A stretch of 64,000 nt of DNA from Streptomyces coelicoflavus (GTDB lineage: Bacteria; Actinomycetota; Actinomycetes; Streptomycetales; Streptomycetaceae): positions 1 through 64,000 of the forward strand of contig NZ_BEWB01000019.1 of assembly GCF_003112555.1 (NCBI RefSeq), read 5' to 3'. A program made the position numbers and the translations under genes. A model generated the notes under the pieces. That model saw nothing but the letters and a program-made list of their open reading frames with translations, was not told the origin of the DNA and did no database searches. Position 1 is the first letter of the stretch, and the number at the start of each line of letters is the position of its first letter. This document shows positions 51,531-61,027 of the stretch, one piece after another.

Positions 51531-53294
51531 TCAGAGGCGCTCGGGCGTCCGGATGCCCAGCAGGGCCATGCCCCGGTGCAGGGTGCGGGCCGTGAGGTCG
51601 CACAGGAACAGGCGGTTCTCCGCGATGTCCTGCGGCGGCTGCGGCTTGATCACCGGGCACTTGTCGTAGAACGTCGTGTACAGCGACGCCAGCTGGTACA
51701 GGTACGCGGCGAGCTTGTGCGGGGCGTACTCCGCGGCCGCCTCGAAGACCGTGTCCCCGAACGCGTCCAGGTGCAGGCCCAGCGCGCGCTCCGCCTCGTG
51801 CAGCGCCAGCTCCGGGTGGGCGGCGGGGCGGACCTCGCCGGCCTTGCGGAGGATGGACCGGATCCGGGCGTAGGCGTACTGGAGGTACACGCTGGTGTCG
51901 CCGTTGAGCGAGACCATCTGGTCCAGGTCGAACTTGTAGTCGCGGCTCGGCGAGGTCGACAGGTCCGCGTACTTCACGGCCCCGATGCCGACCTGCGCGG
52001 CCCGCTCCTGGATCTCGTCCTCGGTGAGGTCCCGCGCCTTCTCCCGCACGACCTCCGCGGCCCGCTGCACGGCCTCGTCCAGCAGGTCCTCGAGCCGCAC
52101 GGTTTCGCCCGCACGCGTCTTGAAGGGCTTGCCGTCCGCGCCGAGCACCGTGCCGTAGGCCATGTTGTGCGCGGTGACCTCGTCACCGAGCCAGCCGGCC
52201 CGGCGGGCGGTCTCGAAGACCATCCTGAAGTGCAGCGACTGGCGCACGTCCACGACGTACAGCAGCGTGGAGGCGTGCAGGTCCTGGACGCGGTTGCGGA
52301 TCGCGGTCAGGTCGGAGGCCGCGTAGCCGAAGCCGCCGTCGGCCTTCTGCACGATCAGCGGGACGGGCTGGTCGTCCTTGCCGCGGATCTCGTCGAAGAA
52401 GACGACGAGAGCTCCCTCGGAGCGCACCGCTACGCCCATCTCCTCCAGGAGGCGGGCGGTCTCCGGCATGCCCTCGTTGTACGCGGACTCGCCGACGATC
52501 TCGTCGTCGCGGATCTCCATGTCGAGCTTCTCGAAGACGGAGTAGAAGTAGACCTTCGACTCGTCGACGAACTGCTGCCACAGCTCGAGCGTCTCCTTGT
52601 CGCCGGACTGGAGGGCGACGACCCGCTTGCGGGCCCGCTCCTTGAACTCCTCGTCCGCGTCGAAGACCGCCCGCGACGCCTTGTACACCCGGTTCAGGTT
52701 CGACATGGCCTGCTCGCCGTCGACGTCCTCGGCCGGGGCCAGCTCGCCGGGGTGCTCGAACAGGTATTGGATGAGCATGCCGAACTGGGTGCCCCAGTCG
52801 CCGATGTGGTGCCGGCCGATCGTCTTCTCGCCGGTGAAGTCGAGCATGCCGCGCAGGGCGTCGCCGATGACCGCGGAGCGCAGGTGGCCGACGTGCATCT
52901 CCTTCGCCACGTTCGGCTGGGCGTAGTCGACGACCGTGACGCCCGCGTCCGTCTTCGGGGGCACGCCGAGACGCTCGCCGTCCGCGAGGCGCGCGGCGAG
53001 GTTCGCGGTGATCGCCCGGTCGGCCACGGTGATGTTCAGGAAGCCGGGGCCGGAGACCTCGACGTCCTTGATCAGCTCGTCGCCGGTGGTGATGTGCGCG
53101 ACGACCTCGGCCGCCAGCTCCCGCGGGTTGGCCTTCGCCTTCTTGGCCAGGGCCAGGATGCCGTTGGCCTGGTAGTCCGCCCGGTCACTGCGTCGCAGCA
53201 GCGGGTCGGCGCCGGCGGCCTCCGGCCGGGTGGCCGTGAGGGCGGACGCGAGCTGCTGCTGGACGGAGTCGGTGAGGGACGTGACCGAGGCCAT
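51531..53294 (-). CDS. argS: Arginyl-tRNA synthetase
   Basis: A 587-residue class I synthetase. The N-terminal Add-1 domain is followed by VDYAQPNVAKEMHVGHLRSA, where HVGH is the HIGH motif; there is no KMSK lysine, as is normal for many ArgRS. The C-terminal helical anticodon domain has YLQYAYARIRSILRKAGEV. Divergent from lysS with about 160 bases between. A chromosomal core gene that marks the right border of the cluster. Confidence 0.96.
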   Translation of the reverse strand: MASVTSLTDSVQQQLASALTATRPEAAGADPLLRRSDRADYQANGILALAKKAKANPRELAAEVVAHITTGDELIKDVEVSGPGFLNITVADRAITANLAARLADGERLGVPPKTDAGVTVVDYAQPNVAKEMHVGHLRSAVIGDALRGMLDFTGEKTIGRHHIGDWGTQFGMLIQYLFEHPGELAPAEDVDGEQAMSNLNRVYKASRAVFDADEEFKERARKRVVALQSGDKETLELWQQFVDESKVYFYSVFEKLDMEIRDDEIVGESAYNEGMPETARLLEEMGVAVRSEGALVVFFDEIRGKDDQPVPLIVQKADGGFGYAASDLTAIRNRVQDLHASTLLYVVDVRQSLHFRMVFETARRAGWLGDEVTAHNMAYGTVLGADGKPFKTRAGETVRLEDLLDEAVQRAAEVVREKARDLTEDEIQERAAQVGIGAVKYADLSTSPSRDYKFDLDQMVSLNGDTSVYLQYAYARIRSILRKAGEVRPAAHPELALHEAERALGLHLDAFGDTVFEAAAEYAPHKLAAYLYQLASLYTTFYDKCPVIKPQPPQDIAENRLFLCDLTARTLHRGMALLGIRTPERL

Positions 53295-53456
53295 GGAGTG
53301 GCTGCCGTTCTGCTCGGGTTCGTGGAAGTAGTACGGAAACCGAGTATCCCATGCGGTGAAAAGCGGTTTTCGCGGATGCGGGGCGGGCTGGGAGAATGGA
53401 CCGGTCAGCCGTGCGACCGTACCGGCTGCCCGAGCAGAAAGAAGGACGTGCCGATC

Positions 53457-55211
53457 GTGGCTCAGAGCACAGAGACCACCGACTGGGTCTCCCGTTTCGC
53501 GGACGAGGTCATCGCCGAGTCGGAGCGTCGTGCCCCGGGCGCGAAAACGTCACCCGCCACCGGTCCGGGTGTGGTCGTCGCGTCCGGGCTGTCGCCCTCC
53601 GGCCCGATCCACCTGGGCAACCTCCGCGAGGTCATGACCCCCCACCTGGTGGCCGACGAGGTCCGCCGGCGCGGCCACCAGGTACGGCACCTGATCTCCT
53701 GGGACGACTACGACCGCTACCGCAAGGTCCCGGCCGGCGTCCCCGGCGTGGACGAGACCTGGGCCGAGCACATCGGCAAGCCCCTGACCTCCGTCCCGGC
53801 CCCGAAGGGCTCCCCGCACCCGAACTGGGCGGAGCACTTCAAGGCCGCGATGACCGCCTCGCTCGCCGAGATGGGCGTCGAGTTCGACGGCATCAGCCAG
53901 ACCGCGCAGTACACCTCCGGCGTCTACCGCGAGCAGATCCTGCACGCCATGAGGCACCGGCGCGACATCGACGCGATCCTCGACCAGTACCGGACGAAGA
54001 AGGCGCCCGCGAAGAAGTCGCAGAAGCCCGTCGACGAGGCCGAGCTGGAGGCCGCCGAGGGCTCCGGCGCCGCCGCCGAGGACGACGGCAGCTCCGGCTC
54101 CGCCGGGTACTTCCCGTACAAGCCGTACTGCGGCAACTGCGAGAAGGACCTGACCACGGTCACCGCCTACGACGACGACTCGACCGAGCTGACCTACGCC
54201 TGCACGGCCTGCGGCTTCTCCGAGACCGTGCGGCTGAGCGAGTTCAACCGCGGCAAGCTGGTCTGGAAGGTCGACTGGCCGATGCGCTGGGCCTACGAGG
54301 GCGTGGTCTTCGAGCCCAGCGGCGTCGACCACTCCTCGCCCGGGTCGTCGTTCCAGGTCGGCGGGCAGATCGTCGGGATCTTCGGCGGCAAGCAGCCGAT
54401 CGGCCCGATGTACGCCTTCGTCGGCATCAGCGGCATGGCCAAGATGTCGTCGTCCAAGGGCGGCGTGCCCACCCCGGCCGACGCGCTCCGGATCATGGAG
54501 CCGCAGCTGCTGCGCTGGCTCTACGCCCGCCGCCGCCCCAACCAGTCCTTCAAGATCGCCTTCGACCAGGAGATCCAGCGGCTGTACGACGAGTGGGACC
54601 GCCTCGACGCCAAGGTCGCCGACGGTTCGGCCCTCCCGGCCGACGCGGCCGCCCACGCGCGCGCCGTCGGCACGGCCGCCGGTGAGCTGCCGCGCACGCC
54701 CAGGCCGCTGCCGTACCGCACGCTGGCCTCCGTGGCCGACATCACCGCCGGGCACGAGGACCAGGCGCTGCGGATCCTGGGCGAGCTGGACCCGGCCAAC
54801 CCGATCGCGTCGCTGGACGAGGCCCGGCCGCGCTACGACAAGGCCGAGGCGTGGATCAACACCCACGTCCCCGCCGACCAGCGCACCATCGTCCGCCAGG
54901 AGCCCGACGCCGAGCTGCTGAAGTCCCTCGACGAGCCGAGCCGCCAGTCCCTGCGGCTGCTGCTCGACGGGCTGGCCGACCACTGGTCCCTGGACGGGCT
55001 CACCCACCACGTCTACGGCGTCCCCAAGGTCCAGGCGGGCTTCCCCGCCGACGCCACGCCCAAGGAACTGCCGCCGGAGATCAAGACCGCCCAGCGGACG
55101 TTCTTCGCGCTGCTGTACCACCTGCTCGTCGGCCGCGACACCGGCCCGCGCCTGCCCACGCTGCTGCTCGCGGTGGGACAGGACCGGGTGCGGGCCCTGC
55201 TCGGGGAGTAG
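53457..55211 (+). CDS. lysS: Class I lysyl-tRNA synthetase
   Basis: A 584-residue class I LysRS, the archaeal-type enzyme also used by streptomycetes. The HIGH-like motif is SGPIHLGNLREV near residue 46; the KMSKS-like motif is GMAKMSSSKGG near 324. A zinc-finger-like insert has CGNCEKD and CTACGF. The GTG at 53457 is chosen, with GAAGGA 10 bases before it; GTG 53448 is too close to that site. The much longer open frame in this register upstream is antisense to argS and is not translated as an extension. Confidence 0.95.
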   Translation: MAQSTETTDWVSRFADEVIAESERRAPGAKTSPATGPGVVVASGLSPSGPIHLGNLREVMTPHLVADEVRRRGHQVRHLISWDDYDRYRKVPAGVPGVDETWAEHIGKPLTSVPAPKGSPHPNWAEHFKAAMTASLAEMGVEFDGISQTAQYTSGVYREQILHAMRHRRDIDAILDQYRTKKAPAKKSQKPVDEAELEAAEGSGAAAEDDGSSGSAGYFPYKPYCGNCEKDLTTVTAYDDDSTELTYACTACGFSETVRLSEFNRGKLVWKVDWPMRWAYEGVVFEPSGVDHSSPGSSFQVGGQIVGIFGGKQPIGPMYAFVGISGMAKMSSSKGGVPTPADALRIMEPQLLRWLYARRRPNQSFKIAFDQEIQRLYDEWDRLDAKVADGSALPADAAAHARAVGTAAGELPRTPRPLPYRTLASVADITAGHEDQALRILGELDPANPIASLDEARPRYDKAEAWINTHVPADQRTIVRQEPDAELLKSLDEPSRQSLRLLLDGLADHWSLDGLTHHVYGVPKVQAGFPADATPKELPPEIKTAQRTFFALLYHLLVGRDTGPRLPTLLLAVGQDRVRALLGE

Positions 55212-55218
55212 CGGTACG

Positions 55219-55256
55219 CGAAGGGGGCGCCCGGTGTCCGCCGGGCGCCCCCTTCG
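55219..55256. terminator. Strong terminator after lysS
   Basis: A perfect 16-bp stem (CGAAGGGGGCGCCCGG at 55219-55234 and its complement at 55241-55256) with a 6-base loop lies 7 bases after the lysS stop, between convergent genes. Confidence 0.88.
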
Positions 55257-55281
55257 TCGTTGATTCCGCCGTTGACCGCCC

Positions 55282-56601
55282 CTACGCGATGTGCTCCTCC
55301 TGGAGCTCCCGCATGTGGCGCTCGCTGAACGCCTTCACCATGCGATCGGCCTCACGCGCCGCCAGCGGCACCCCGAAGGTCGCCTCCACGTCGCCCCGGA
55401 ACTGGGCGACCGTGGGGTAGCTGCCGTCGATCGACTTACGGAACACCGTGTAGTAGTCCTCCTCCGTCGGGGCCGGCTCGTCCGTGCCGCCGCCCTCGCC
55501 CAGCTCGCGGGTGCGGCCCGGGGCGACCGGGATCGGGAAGCTGCCCGTCTCCTCCGGCGAGGGCTCCTGCAGCGGGGGCTCCTCCTCGTACTGGTCCCGG
55601 TACTGGTCGGCCTGCTGCTGCTCCTCGTACCACTGGGCGTACTGCTCGGCCGGGTCGTAGGCGGGGTCGTAACCGCCCTGGTAGGCGACCTGGCGGGTGT
55701 TGAACCAGGGGCTCTGCTCGGGGCCGTCCGGGGCGGGCTGCTCCTCGACGGGCCGCTCTTCGACGGGCCGCTGCCCGGCCTTCTGCTGCCGGGCTTCGAG
55801 CTCCGGGCGCTGCTCGGCGGGAGGTGCCCCGGCGCCCACCTGCGCCGCCGCTCCGGCGGCACGACCGTCCTTGACCAGGTCCGCTTCGGGCGCCGGCGGC
55901 AGCAGGGCCGGTTCGATGCCCGCCGCCGCCAGGCCCGACGGGGCGGTCTGCGCCAGCGGGACGCCGTAGCGGGCCAGCCGCAGCGGCATCAGGGACTCGA
56001 CGGGCGCCTTGCGCCGCCAGGAGCGGCCGAAGCGGGACCGCAGCCGGGCCTGGTAGACCAGCCGCTCCTGCTCCAGCTTGATCACCTGCTCGTAGGAGCG
56101 CAGCTCCCACAGCTTCATACGGCGCCACAGCAGGAACGTCGGCACCGGCGAGAGCAGCCAGCGGGTGAGGCGGACGCCCTCCATGTGCTTGTCGGCGGTG
56201 ATGTCGGCGATCCGGCCGATCGCGTGCCGGGCGGCCTCCACCGACACCACGAACAGGATCGGGATCACGCCGTGCATGCCCACGCCCAGCGGGTCCGGCC
56301 ACGCCGCCGCGCCGTTGAACGCGATCGTCGCCGCCGTCAGCAGCCACGCCGTCTGCCGCAGCAGCGGGAACGGGATGCGGATCCAGGTCAGCAGCAGGTC
56401 CAGCGCCAGCAGCACGCAGATGCCGGCGTCGATGCCGATCGGGAAGACGTAGCTGAAGTTCCCGAAGCCCTTCTGCAGGGCCAGCTCCCGCACCGCCGCA
56501 TAGGAACCCGCGAAGCCGATCCCGGCGATGATGACGGCGCCGAAGACGACCAGGCCGATGAGAACGCGATGCGTCCGTGTCAGCTGAAGTGGCGCGGCCA
56601 C
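55282..56601 (-). CDS. DUF2637 membrane protein
   Basis: A 439-residue protein. The N-terminal 130 residues hold four membrane helices (VLIGLVVFGAVIIAGIGFAG; IDAGICVLLALDLLLTW; LLTAATIAFNGAAAW; VIPILFVVSVEAARHAIG), the DUF2637 domain. A basic cytoplasmic region follows, then a Pro/Gln/Glu-rich stretch (about 290-395), and a C-terminal helical block (YPTVAQFRGDVEATFGVPL) resembling a DNA-binding or docking segment. DUF2637 proteins occur on chromosomes and in conjugative elements (SpdB-like); here it is in a chromosomal core setting. GTG 56601 has GGGAGG upstream. Confidence 0.83.
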   Translation of the reverse strand: MAAPLQLTRTHRVLIGLVVFGAVIIAGIGFAGSYAAVRELALQKGFGNFSYVFPIGIDAGICVLLALDLLLTWIRIPFPLLRQTAWLLTAATIAFNGAAAWPDPLGVGMHGVIPILFVVSVEAARHAIGRIADITADKHMEGVRLTRWLLSPVPTFLLWRRMKLWELRSYEQVIKLEQERLVYQARLRSRFGRSWRRKAPVESLMPLRLARYGVPLAQTAPSGLAAAGIEPALLPPAPEADLVKDGRAAGAAAQVGAGAPPAEQRPELEARQQKAGQRPVEERPVEEQPAPDGPEQSPWFNTRQVAYQGGYDPAYDPAEQYAQWYEEQQQADQYRDQYEEEPPLQEPSPEETGSFPIPVAPGRTRELGEGGGTDEPAPTEEDYYTVFRKSIDGSYPTVAQFRGDVEATFGVPLAAREADRMVKAFSERHMRELQEEHIA

Positions 56602-56689
56602 CCGTACTCCCCTCCCAGTGCCTGTTGTTGCGCGCAACAGAGTGGCACATGTGTACGGGGAACGGGTGGCCGGTAGGCCGAAGAGACCG

Positions 56690-57565
56690 TCAGCCCGACT
56701 TCGCGGGCGACGCCGAGGCCGACTGGGACGCCGCGTCGGAGGGGGTCTTCGAAGCCGACGGCGAACCGCTCGACTTGCCACCCGGCTTGTCGCCCGGCTT
56801 CTCGGAGCCCGTGCCGCCGTTGGCCTTCGTCACCGCGGCCACCGCCTCCTTGGCCGCCTTCTGCGCGTCCTTCACCAGGTCGTCGGCGTCCGGGGTCTTG
56901 TCGCCCGCCAGGCCCGCGCCGTTGTAGTCGACGGTGACGACGACGTTCTCGACCCGCGCCACGACCGTCTGCTGCTTGAAGGTGCCTTCCTTCTTCTTCA
57001 GGTCGTAGCGCACCACCGACGCCTCGTCGCCCGTCCCGCTCACCGGCGCCGTCTTGACGCTCTTCGCGCCCTCGACACCCTGCGCGTCCTTGAGCTGCTT
57101 CTGGTAGTAGTCACGCGCCAGCTTGTCGCCCTCGCCGCGCGCCACGTCCGACTCGAAGCGCAGCATCGACACGCTCAGCCAGCGGAACTGAGAGCCCTTC
57201 ACGCCGTTGTCGTCGAGGCTGTCCCAGGAGCAACTGGCCCGCAGCGCCGTGTCGTTGGACGAACCCTCCTTGCCGGAGTCGCCCTTGGGCACCAGGTCGT
57301 CCAGCGTCTTCTTCGTCACCACCGAGCAGGCCTCGGGAAGCTTGCGGAACGCCGCCGCCTGCACCGTCGGGGACGGGCTCGCGGACTTGGACGCGGCGGA
57401 CTCCTCCGCGGCCTTGTCCTTGCCGTCGCCCGAGCCGGAGTCCGAGGAGCAGCCGGCCGCCACCAGCATCACGGGTACGGCGGCCGCGCCGACAAGGACG
57501 CGGGTGAGTCGCTTCGCTCGCTTCGCTTGCGGGTCTCGCTGGTCACGCTGGGCTCGTAGCTGCAT
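56690..57565 (-). CDS. DUF3558 lipoprotein, copy 1
   Basis: A 291-residue secreted lipoprotein. A 25-residue basic start precedes a hydrophobic signal ending VMLVAAGCSSD, the lipobox. The domain has two cysteines typical of DUF3558 (PEACSVVTKKTLDDLVP and RASCSWDSL). Ser/Lys-rich ends. I chose ATG 57565, preceded by GAAGGA; an ATG five codons upstream is possible. Related to the next gene upstream, suggesting an old duplication. Function unknown. Confidence 0.85.
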   Translation of the reverse strand: MQLRAQRDQRDPQAKRAKRLTRVLVGAAAVPVMLVAAGCSSDSGSGDGKDKAAEESAASKSASPSPTVQAAAFRKLPEACSVVTKKTLDDLVPKGDSGKEGSSNDTALRASCSWDSLDDNGVKGSQFRWLSVSMLRFESDVARGEGDKLARDYYQKQLKDAQGVEGAKSVKTAPVSGTGDEASVVRYDLKKKEGTFKQQTVVARVENVVVTVDYNGAGLAGDKTPDADDLVKDAQKAAKEAVAAVTKANGGTGSEKPGDKPGGKSSGSPSASKTPSDAASQSASASPAKSG

Positions 57566-57697
57566 GGTTCCTTCACTCATGGCACTCGTGGTTCCTGCGT
57601 TCGGAACGGGTCCGAGGGGCCACGGTACGCGGTGAAGAAATCGTGCGGTCCCGGTTCCGGTCCCCCGCGCGGGGGACCGGAGAGGCCCGGGGCGGGC

Positions 57698-58582
57698 TCA
57701 GCCGCTCAGCGAATCCGCCAGCTGGGACGCCAGTTTCCGCGCCTTGTCCTGCATTTCCTCGCTGTCCGGCACGACTCCGAGCGTCGCCGACTGCTCCGCG
57801 TACTCGATGGTCACCATGACGTTCGACGTGCGGAACGCCACAGTCACGGTGCGTCGCGTCGCCGTCGGGCCGGAGTTGCCGGGCTCGTCGTCCACGAACG
57901 CCTCGTCGCCCAGGTCGTCCAGGAGCCGGGGCTGGACCTCGGCGGGCGTCGCGTCGGGGGACGCGCCGGTCGAGGACGAGGCGGAGGCCGAGGAGGAGGG
58001 CGTGCCGCCCGCGCCGGTGGGCGGCTCCCCGGACGGTCCGGCGTCCGCGGATTCACCGGCTTCCCCCGCGGACAGGGAAGAGCTCCCGGACGGGGAGTCC
58101 GAGGCGGCGGACCCGGAGCCCGAGACGACCGGCTCGGGCAGGTCGGCCGCCTCCACCTGCCGCGCGAACAGCCGCTCGGCCTCGCTGTCGTCGCTCACGG
58201 CGCCGTCGTAGGACACCACCCGCTCGAAGTCGACGAAGAGGTGGTCGGTGGCCTCGGCGGACTCCACCTTCCAGCGGCAGCCCACCTTGCGGTCGGTGTC
58301 GTACGCGAGCGTCGGCTCACCCGCGTACGCCTTCTCGCGCTGCTCCTCGTCGGCGATCTCCTCGATGCCGGGCAGGAGCGCGTCGAGCATCTTGTCGCCG
58401 ACCGCGCCGCACGGCTCCGGAAGGGTGCGGTACTTGCCGGGCTCGACCGTCTCGGTGGCCACGCCGGGCTGCCCGGGGTTCGAGTCGTCCGCCGTCGCAC
58501 CGCCCTCCGAGCCGCCGGTGCAGCCGGCCAGCAACGCCGCCAGGAGGGCGGCGACGCCGGGTACGTAGGCCTTCCGCTGCAC
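57698..58582 (-). CDS. DUF3558 lipoprotein, copy 2
   Basis: A 294-residue lipoprotein with lipobox ALLAALLAGCTGG and the paired cysteines of DUF3558 (LPEPCGAVGDKMLDALLP and KVGCRWKVESAE). A long Ser/Gly/Asp-rich insert lies around residues 160-225. GTG start 58582 with GAGAGG upstream. It is paralogous to the gene at 56690-57565 and reads in the same direction, about 130 bases upstream of it. Confidence 0.85.
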   Translation of the reverse strand: MQRKAYVPGVAALLAALLAGCTGGSEGGATADDSNPGQPGVATETVEPGKYRTLPEPCGAVGDKMLDALLPGIEEIADEEQREKAYAGEPTLAYDTDRKVGCRWKVESAEATDHLFVDFERVVSYDGAVSDDSEAERLFARQVEAADLPEPVVSGSGSAASDSPSGSSSLSAGEAGESADAGPSGEPPTGAGGTPSSSASASSSTGASPDATPAEVQPRLLDDLGDEAFVDDEPGNSGPTATRRTVTVAFRTSNVMVTIEYAEQSATLGVVPDSEEMQDKARKLASQLADSLSG

Positions 58583-58799
58583 GGTGCGGCTCCTCTCGCC
58601 GGGGTGGCTTGTGGTTTCGGGAGGGTACGGGACTCCAGTGTCCCCGCCGGTTATTCGGTTGCCGCACGGGGGCGCTCCCTGGAGACAATGTGTATCGCAC
58701 GCGCTGCCGTGAACGCCGGTCGATCGTCCTTTTAGCCGACCTTGGCGCCGGTTCTGCGCTTCGATACTTCTGTATGTTTTCCGGGGGAATGAGGGCGAT

Positions 58800-59993
58800 A
58801 TGTCGTACGTGGAGATGCCGGGCGCGAGGGTGCCGATCCGGATGTGGACCGACCCGGCGACGGTCGAGGAGGGCGCGCTCCAGCAGCTGCGCAACGTCGC
58901 GACCCTGCCGTGGATCAAGGGCCTCGCGGTCATGCCGGACGTCCACTACGGCAAGGGGGCGACGGTCGGCTCCGTGATCGCGATGCGCGGCGCGGTGTGT
59001 CCGGCGGCGGTGGGCGTCGACATCGGCTGCGGCATGTCGGCGGTGAAGACGTCCCTGACGGCGAACGACCTCCCGGGCGACCTGTCCCGGCTGCGCTCGA
59101 AGATCGAGGAGGCGATTCCGGTGGGGCGGGGGATGCACGACAGTCCCGTCGAGCCGGGGCGCTTCCACGGGCTGGCCACGGCCGGGTGGGACGACTTCTG
59201 GGGGCGGTTCGACGGGGTGGCCGAAGCGGTCAAGTTCCGGCTGGAGCGGGCCGGGAAGCAGATGGGGACACTTGGTGGGGGCAACCACTATCTCGAACTG
59301 TTGTTCGATGATGGGGGAGCTGTGTGGATCACGCTGCACTCCGGATCCCGAAACATCGGCAAGGAACTGGCCGAGTACCACATCGGCGTGGCACAGAAGC
59401 TCCCGCACAACCAGGGCCTGGTCGACCGCGACCTCGCGGTGTTCGTCGCGGACACCCCGCAGATGGCGGCGTACCGCAACGACCTGTTCTGGGCGCAGGA
59501 GTACGCGAAGTACAACCGCACGCTCATGATGGCGCTCCTCAAGGACGTGGTCCGCAAGGAGTTCAGGAAGGCCAAGCCGGTTTTCGAGCCGGAGATCTCC
59601 TGTCACCACAACTACGTGGCGGAGGAGCGGTACGAAGGGGTGGACCTCCTGGTAACCCGTAAGGGCGCCATTCGGGCGGGCTCGGGTGAGTACGGGATCA
59701 TCCCAGGCTCCATGGGGACCAGCTCGTACATCGTGAAGGGGCTCGGTAACAAGAAGGCCTTCAACTCTGCCTCGCACGGGGCGGGGCGGCGCATGAGCCG
59801 GAATGCCGCGAAGCGACGGTTCACCGTGCGGGATCTGGAAGCGCAGACCAGCGGTGTGGAGTGCCGCAAGGACTCCGGTGTGCTGGATGAGATCCCCGGG
59901 GCATACAAGAACATCGATCAGGTGATGGGGCAGCAGCGTGACCTGGTCGAGGTCGTGGCCAAGCTGAAGCAGTTTGTTTGCGTCAAGGGGTGA
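58800..59993 (+). CDS. rtcB: RNA-splicing ligase RtcB
   Basis: A 397-residue RtcB, which joins 2',3'-cyclic phosphate or 3'-phosphate RNA ends to 5'-OH ends with GTP and manganese. Metal and catalytic blocks are all present and uninterrupted: VGVDIGCGMSAVKT, GTLGGGNHYLELLFD, LHSGSRNIGKEL, EISCHHNYVAEE, GIIPGSMGTSSYIVKG, and SASHGAGRRMSR with the His that carries GMP. No intein is inserted. The gene starts at ATG 58800 after a 217-base gap and has no archease gene beside it. Confidence 0.95.
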   Translation: MSYVEMPGARVPIRMWTDPATVEEGALQQLRNVATLPWIKGLAVMPDVHYGKGATVGSVIAMRGAVCPAAVGVDIGCGMSAVKTSLTANDLPGDLSRLRSKIEEAIPVGRGMHDSPVEPGRFHGLATAGWDDFWGRFDGVAEAVKFRLERAGKQMGTLGGGNHYLELLFDDGGAVWITLHSGSRNIGKELAEYHIGVAQKLPHNQGLVDRDLAVFVADTPQMAAYRNDLFWAQEYAKYNRTLMMALLKDVVRKEFRKAKPVFEPEISCHHNYVAEERYEGVDLLVTRKGAIRAGSGEYGIIPGSMGTSSYIVKGLGNKKAFNSASHGAGRRMSRNAAKRRFTVRDLEAQTSGVECRKDSGVLDEIPGAYKNIDQVMGQQRDLVEVVAKLKQFVCVKG

Positions 59994-60001
59994 CAGAGGA
60001 A

Positions 60002-60022
60002 GCCCCCGGTTGAGTCGGGGGC
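60002..60022. terminator. Terminator after rtcB
   Basis: GCCCCCG (60002-60008) pairs with CGGGGGC (60016-60022) around a 7-base loop, between the convergent rtcB and endonuclease genes. Confidence 0.75.
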
Positions 60023-60035
60023 CTCACTCAGTGAA

Positions 60036-60869
60036 TTATTGCTTGGCCGGTGTCAGAATCCGGCCTTTGCTGAGCCGCCATCGGCGCATGAGGCAACTCT
60101 GCTCGCTGCGCCCCAACGCCGCGGCCGCGGCTGTGATCTCGTCTTCCTGGAGCAGTAGTTGGTCTTCCTGTGCTGTCCAGGGGCGCCTTGAGCGCACCAC
60201 ACGCATGTCGAGTGGGCGAGTCCAGGAGGCAATTGCGTCTGCTTTGACTTGTTTCCGCCCGAGTGACAAGCAGCCCGGGTAGTACAGGTCTGCTACCAGC
60301 ATCTGGGCGGCTTCCTTTTCGTACGTGATGTTGTAGACACCGTCGCGTGCGTTTCGGTTAGTCGCACGCTCGACCTCTGTGATGCGCATCGCGTACGAGC
60401 GTAGGAAGAGGGCGACGGCAGTGCTGGACGTGGTCAGGGCCACGAAGGGGAGCCCCTGGGCAGCATGGCCGACCGACCCGTCGGCATCGATGAGGCCCCG
60501 AAGGTAGTCGCGACAGGAAAATTCGACGCTCGGTGGGCGGATGTCTCGTGACTTGCGGCCGTAAGGCAGACCCAGGCTGTTCAGCTTGGTCCTCGCCTCA
60601 AGGGAACACAGTGTCCAGACAGCTGAATGGTGGTTCTCGACGAAGTTCGTGGATCGCGTTCGCTCGACGACGCTGCTGTTGTACGGCGTCAGGTTCTTGA
60701 ACCGGTAGAGCAGGTCAACGTCGCGGACGCTGAGCTCGACGGTCAGGCGGCCCTTCTGCCCTGTTCCTTGATACAGGTGTCCGTCCGCCTGCAAGAAGCC
60801 GAACATGTACGCATACTCGGGGATCGCCAGGTCCATGAACTGATGACCGCTAGGCTCGCGTTCAGCCAC
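60036..60869 (-). CDS. Free-standing LAGLIDADG homing-endonuclease-like protein with C-terminal HTH
   Basis: A 277-residue protein with two LAGLIDADG motifs: AYMFGFLQADGHLY (about 20-33) and DYLRGLIDADGSVG (121-134), each keeping its catalytic Asp. Two motifs in one chain let it act as a monomer on an asymmetric site. Residues 228-267 (RRPWTAQEDQLLL, then AAALGRSEQSCLMRRW) form a Myb/SANT-like helical module. Base composition is visibly less GC-rich than the neighbours, a sign of transfer. It is not inside an intein or intron that I can see, and converges on rtcB. GTG start 60869 with GGAG upstream. Confidence 0.85.
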   Translation of the reverse strand: MAEREPSGHQFMDLAIPEYAYMFGFLQADGHLYQGTGQKGRLTVELSVRDVDLLYRFKNLTPYNSSVVERTRSTNFVENHHSAVWTLCSLEARTKLNSLGLPYGRKSRDIRPPSVEFSCRDYLRGLIDADGSVGHAAQGLPFVALTTSSTAVALFLRSYAMRITEVERATNRNARDGVYNITYEKEAAQMLVADLYYPGCLSLGRKQVKADAIASWTRPLDMRVVRSRRPWTAQEDQLLLQEDEITAAAAALGRSEQSCLMRRWRLSKGRILTPAKQ

Positions 60870-61027
60870 AGGGAAGCTCCACTTCCGTGTTGGTCAGGCT
60901 CTCGGTCGGGACCGGCATCCCGGCCGAGGGCCGTCACGTTGGATGTTGTGGCGCGAGCCTAGATCGTCAGTTCAACAGCCGTTCCGGTAATCGGATTCGC
61001 TTCACTCCTGTGAGTTACCCACTGGCG

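Noticed and set aside
51576..53456. Very long open frame running into lysS from upstream, opposite argS
   Set aside because: It is antisense to a clear ArgRS with intact motifs and has no family-like sequence; it is a high-GC shadow frame, and lysS has its own ribosome site and start.
58800..59993. Intein inside rtcB
   Set aside because: The RtcB chain has normal length and all motifs run on without interruption; the endonuclease gene is separate and on the other strand.
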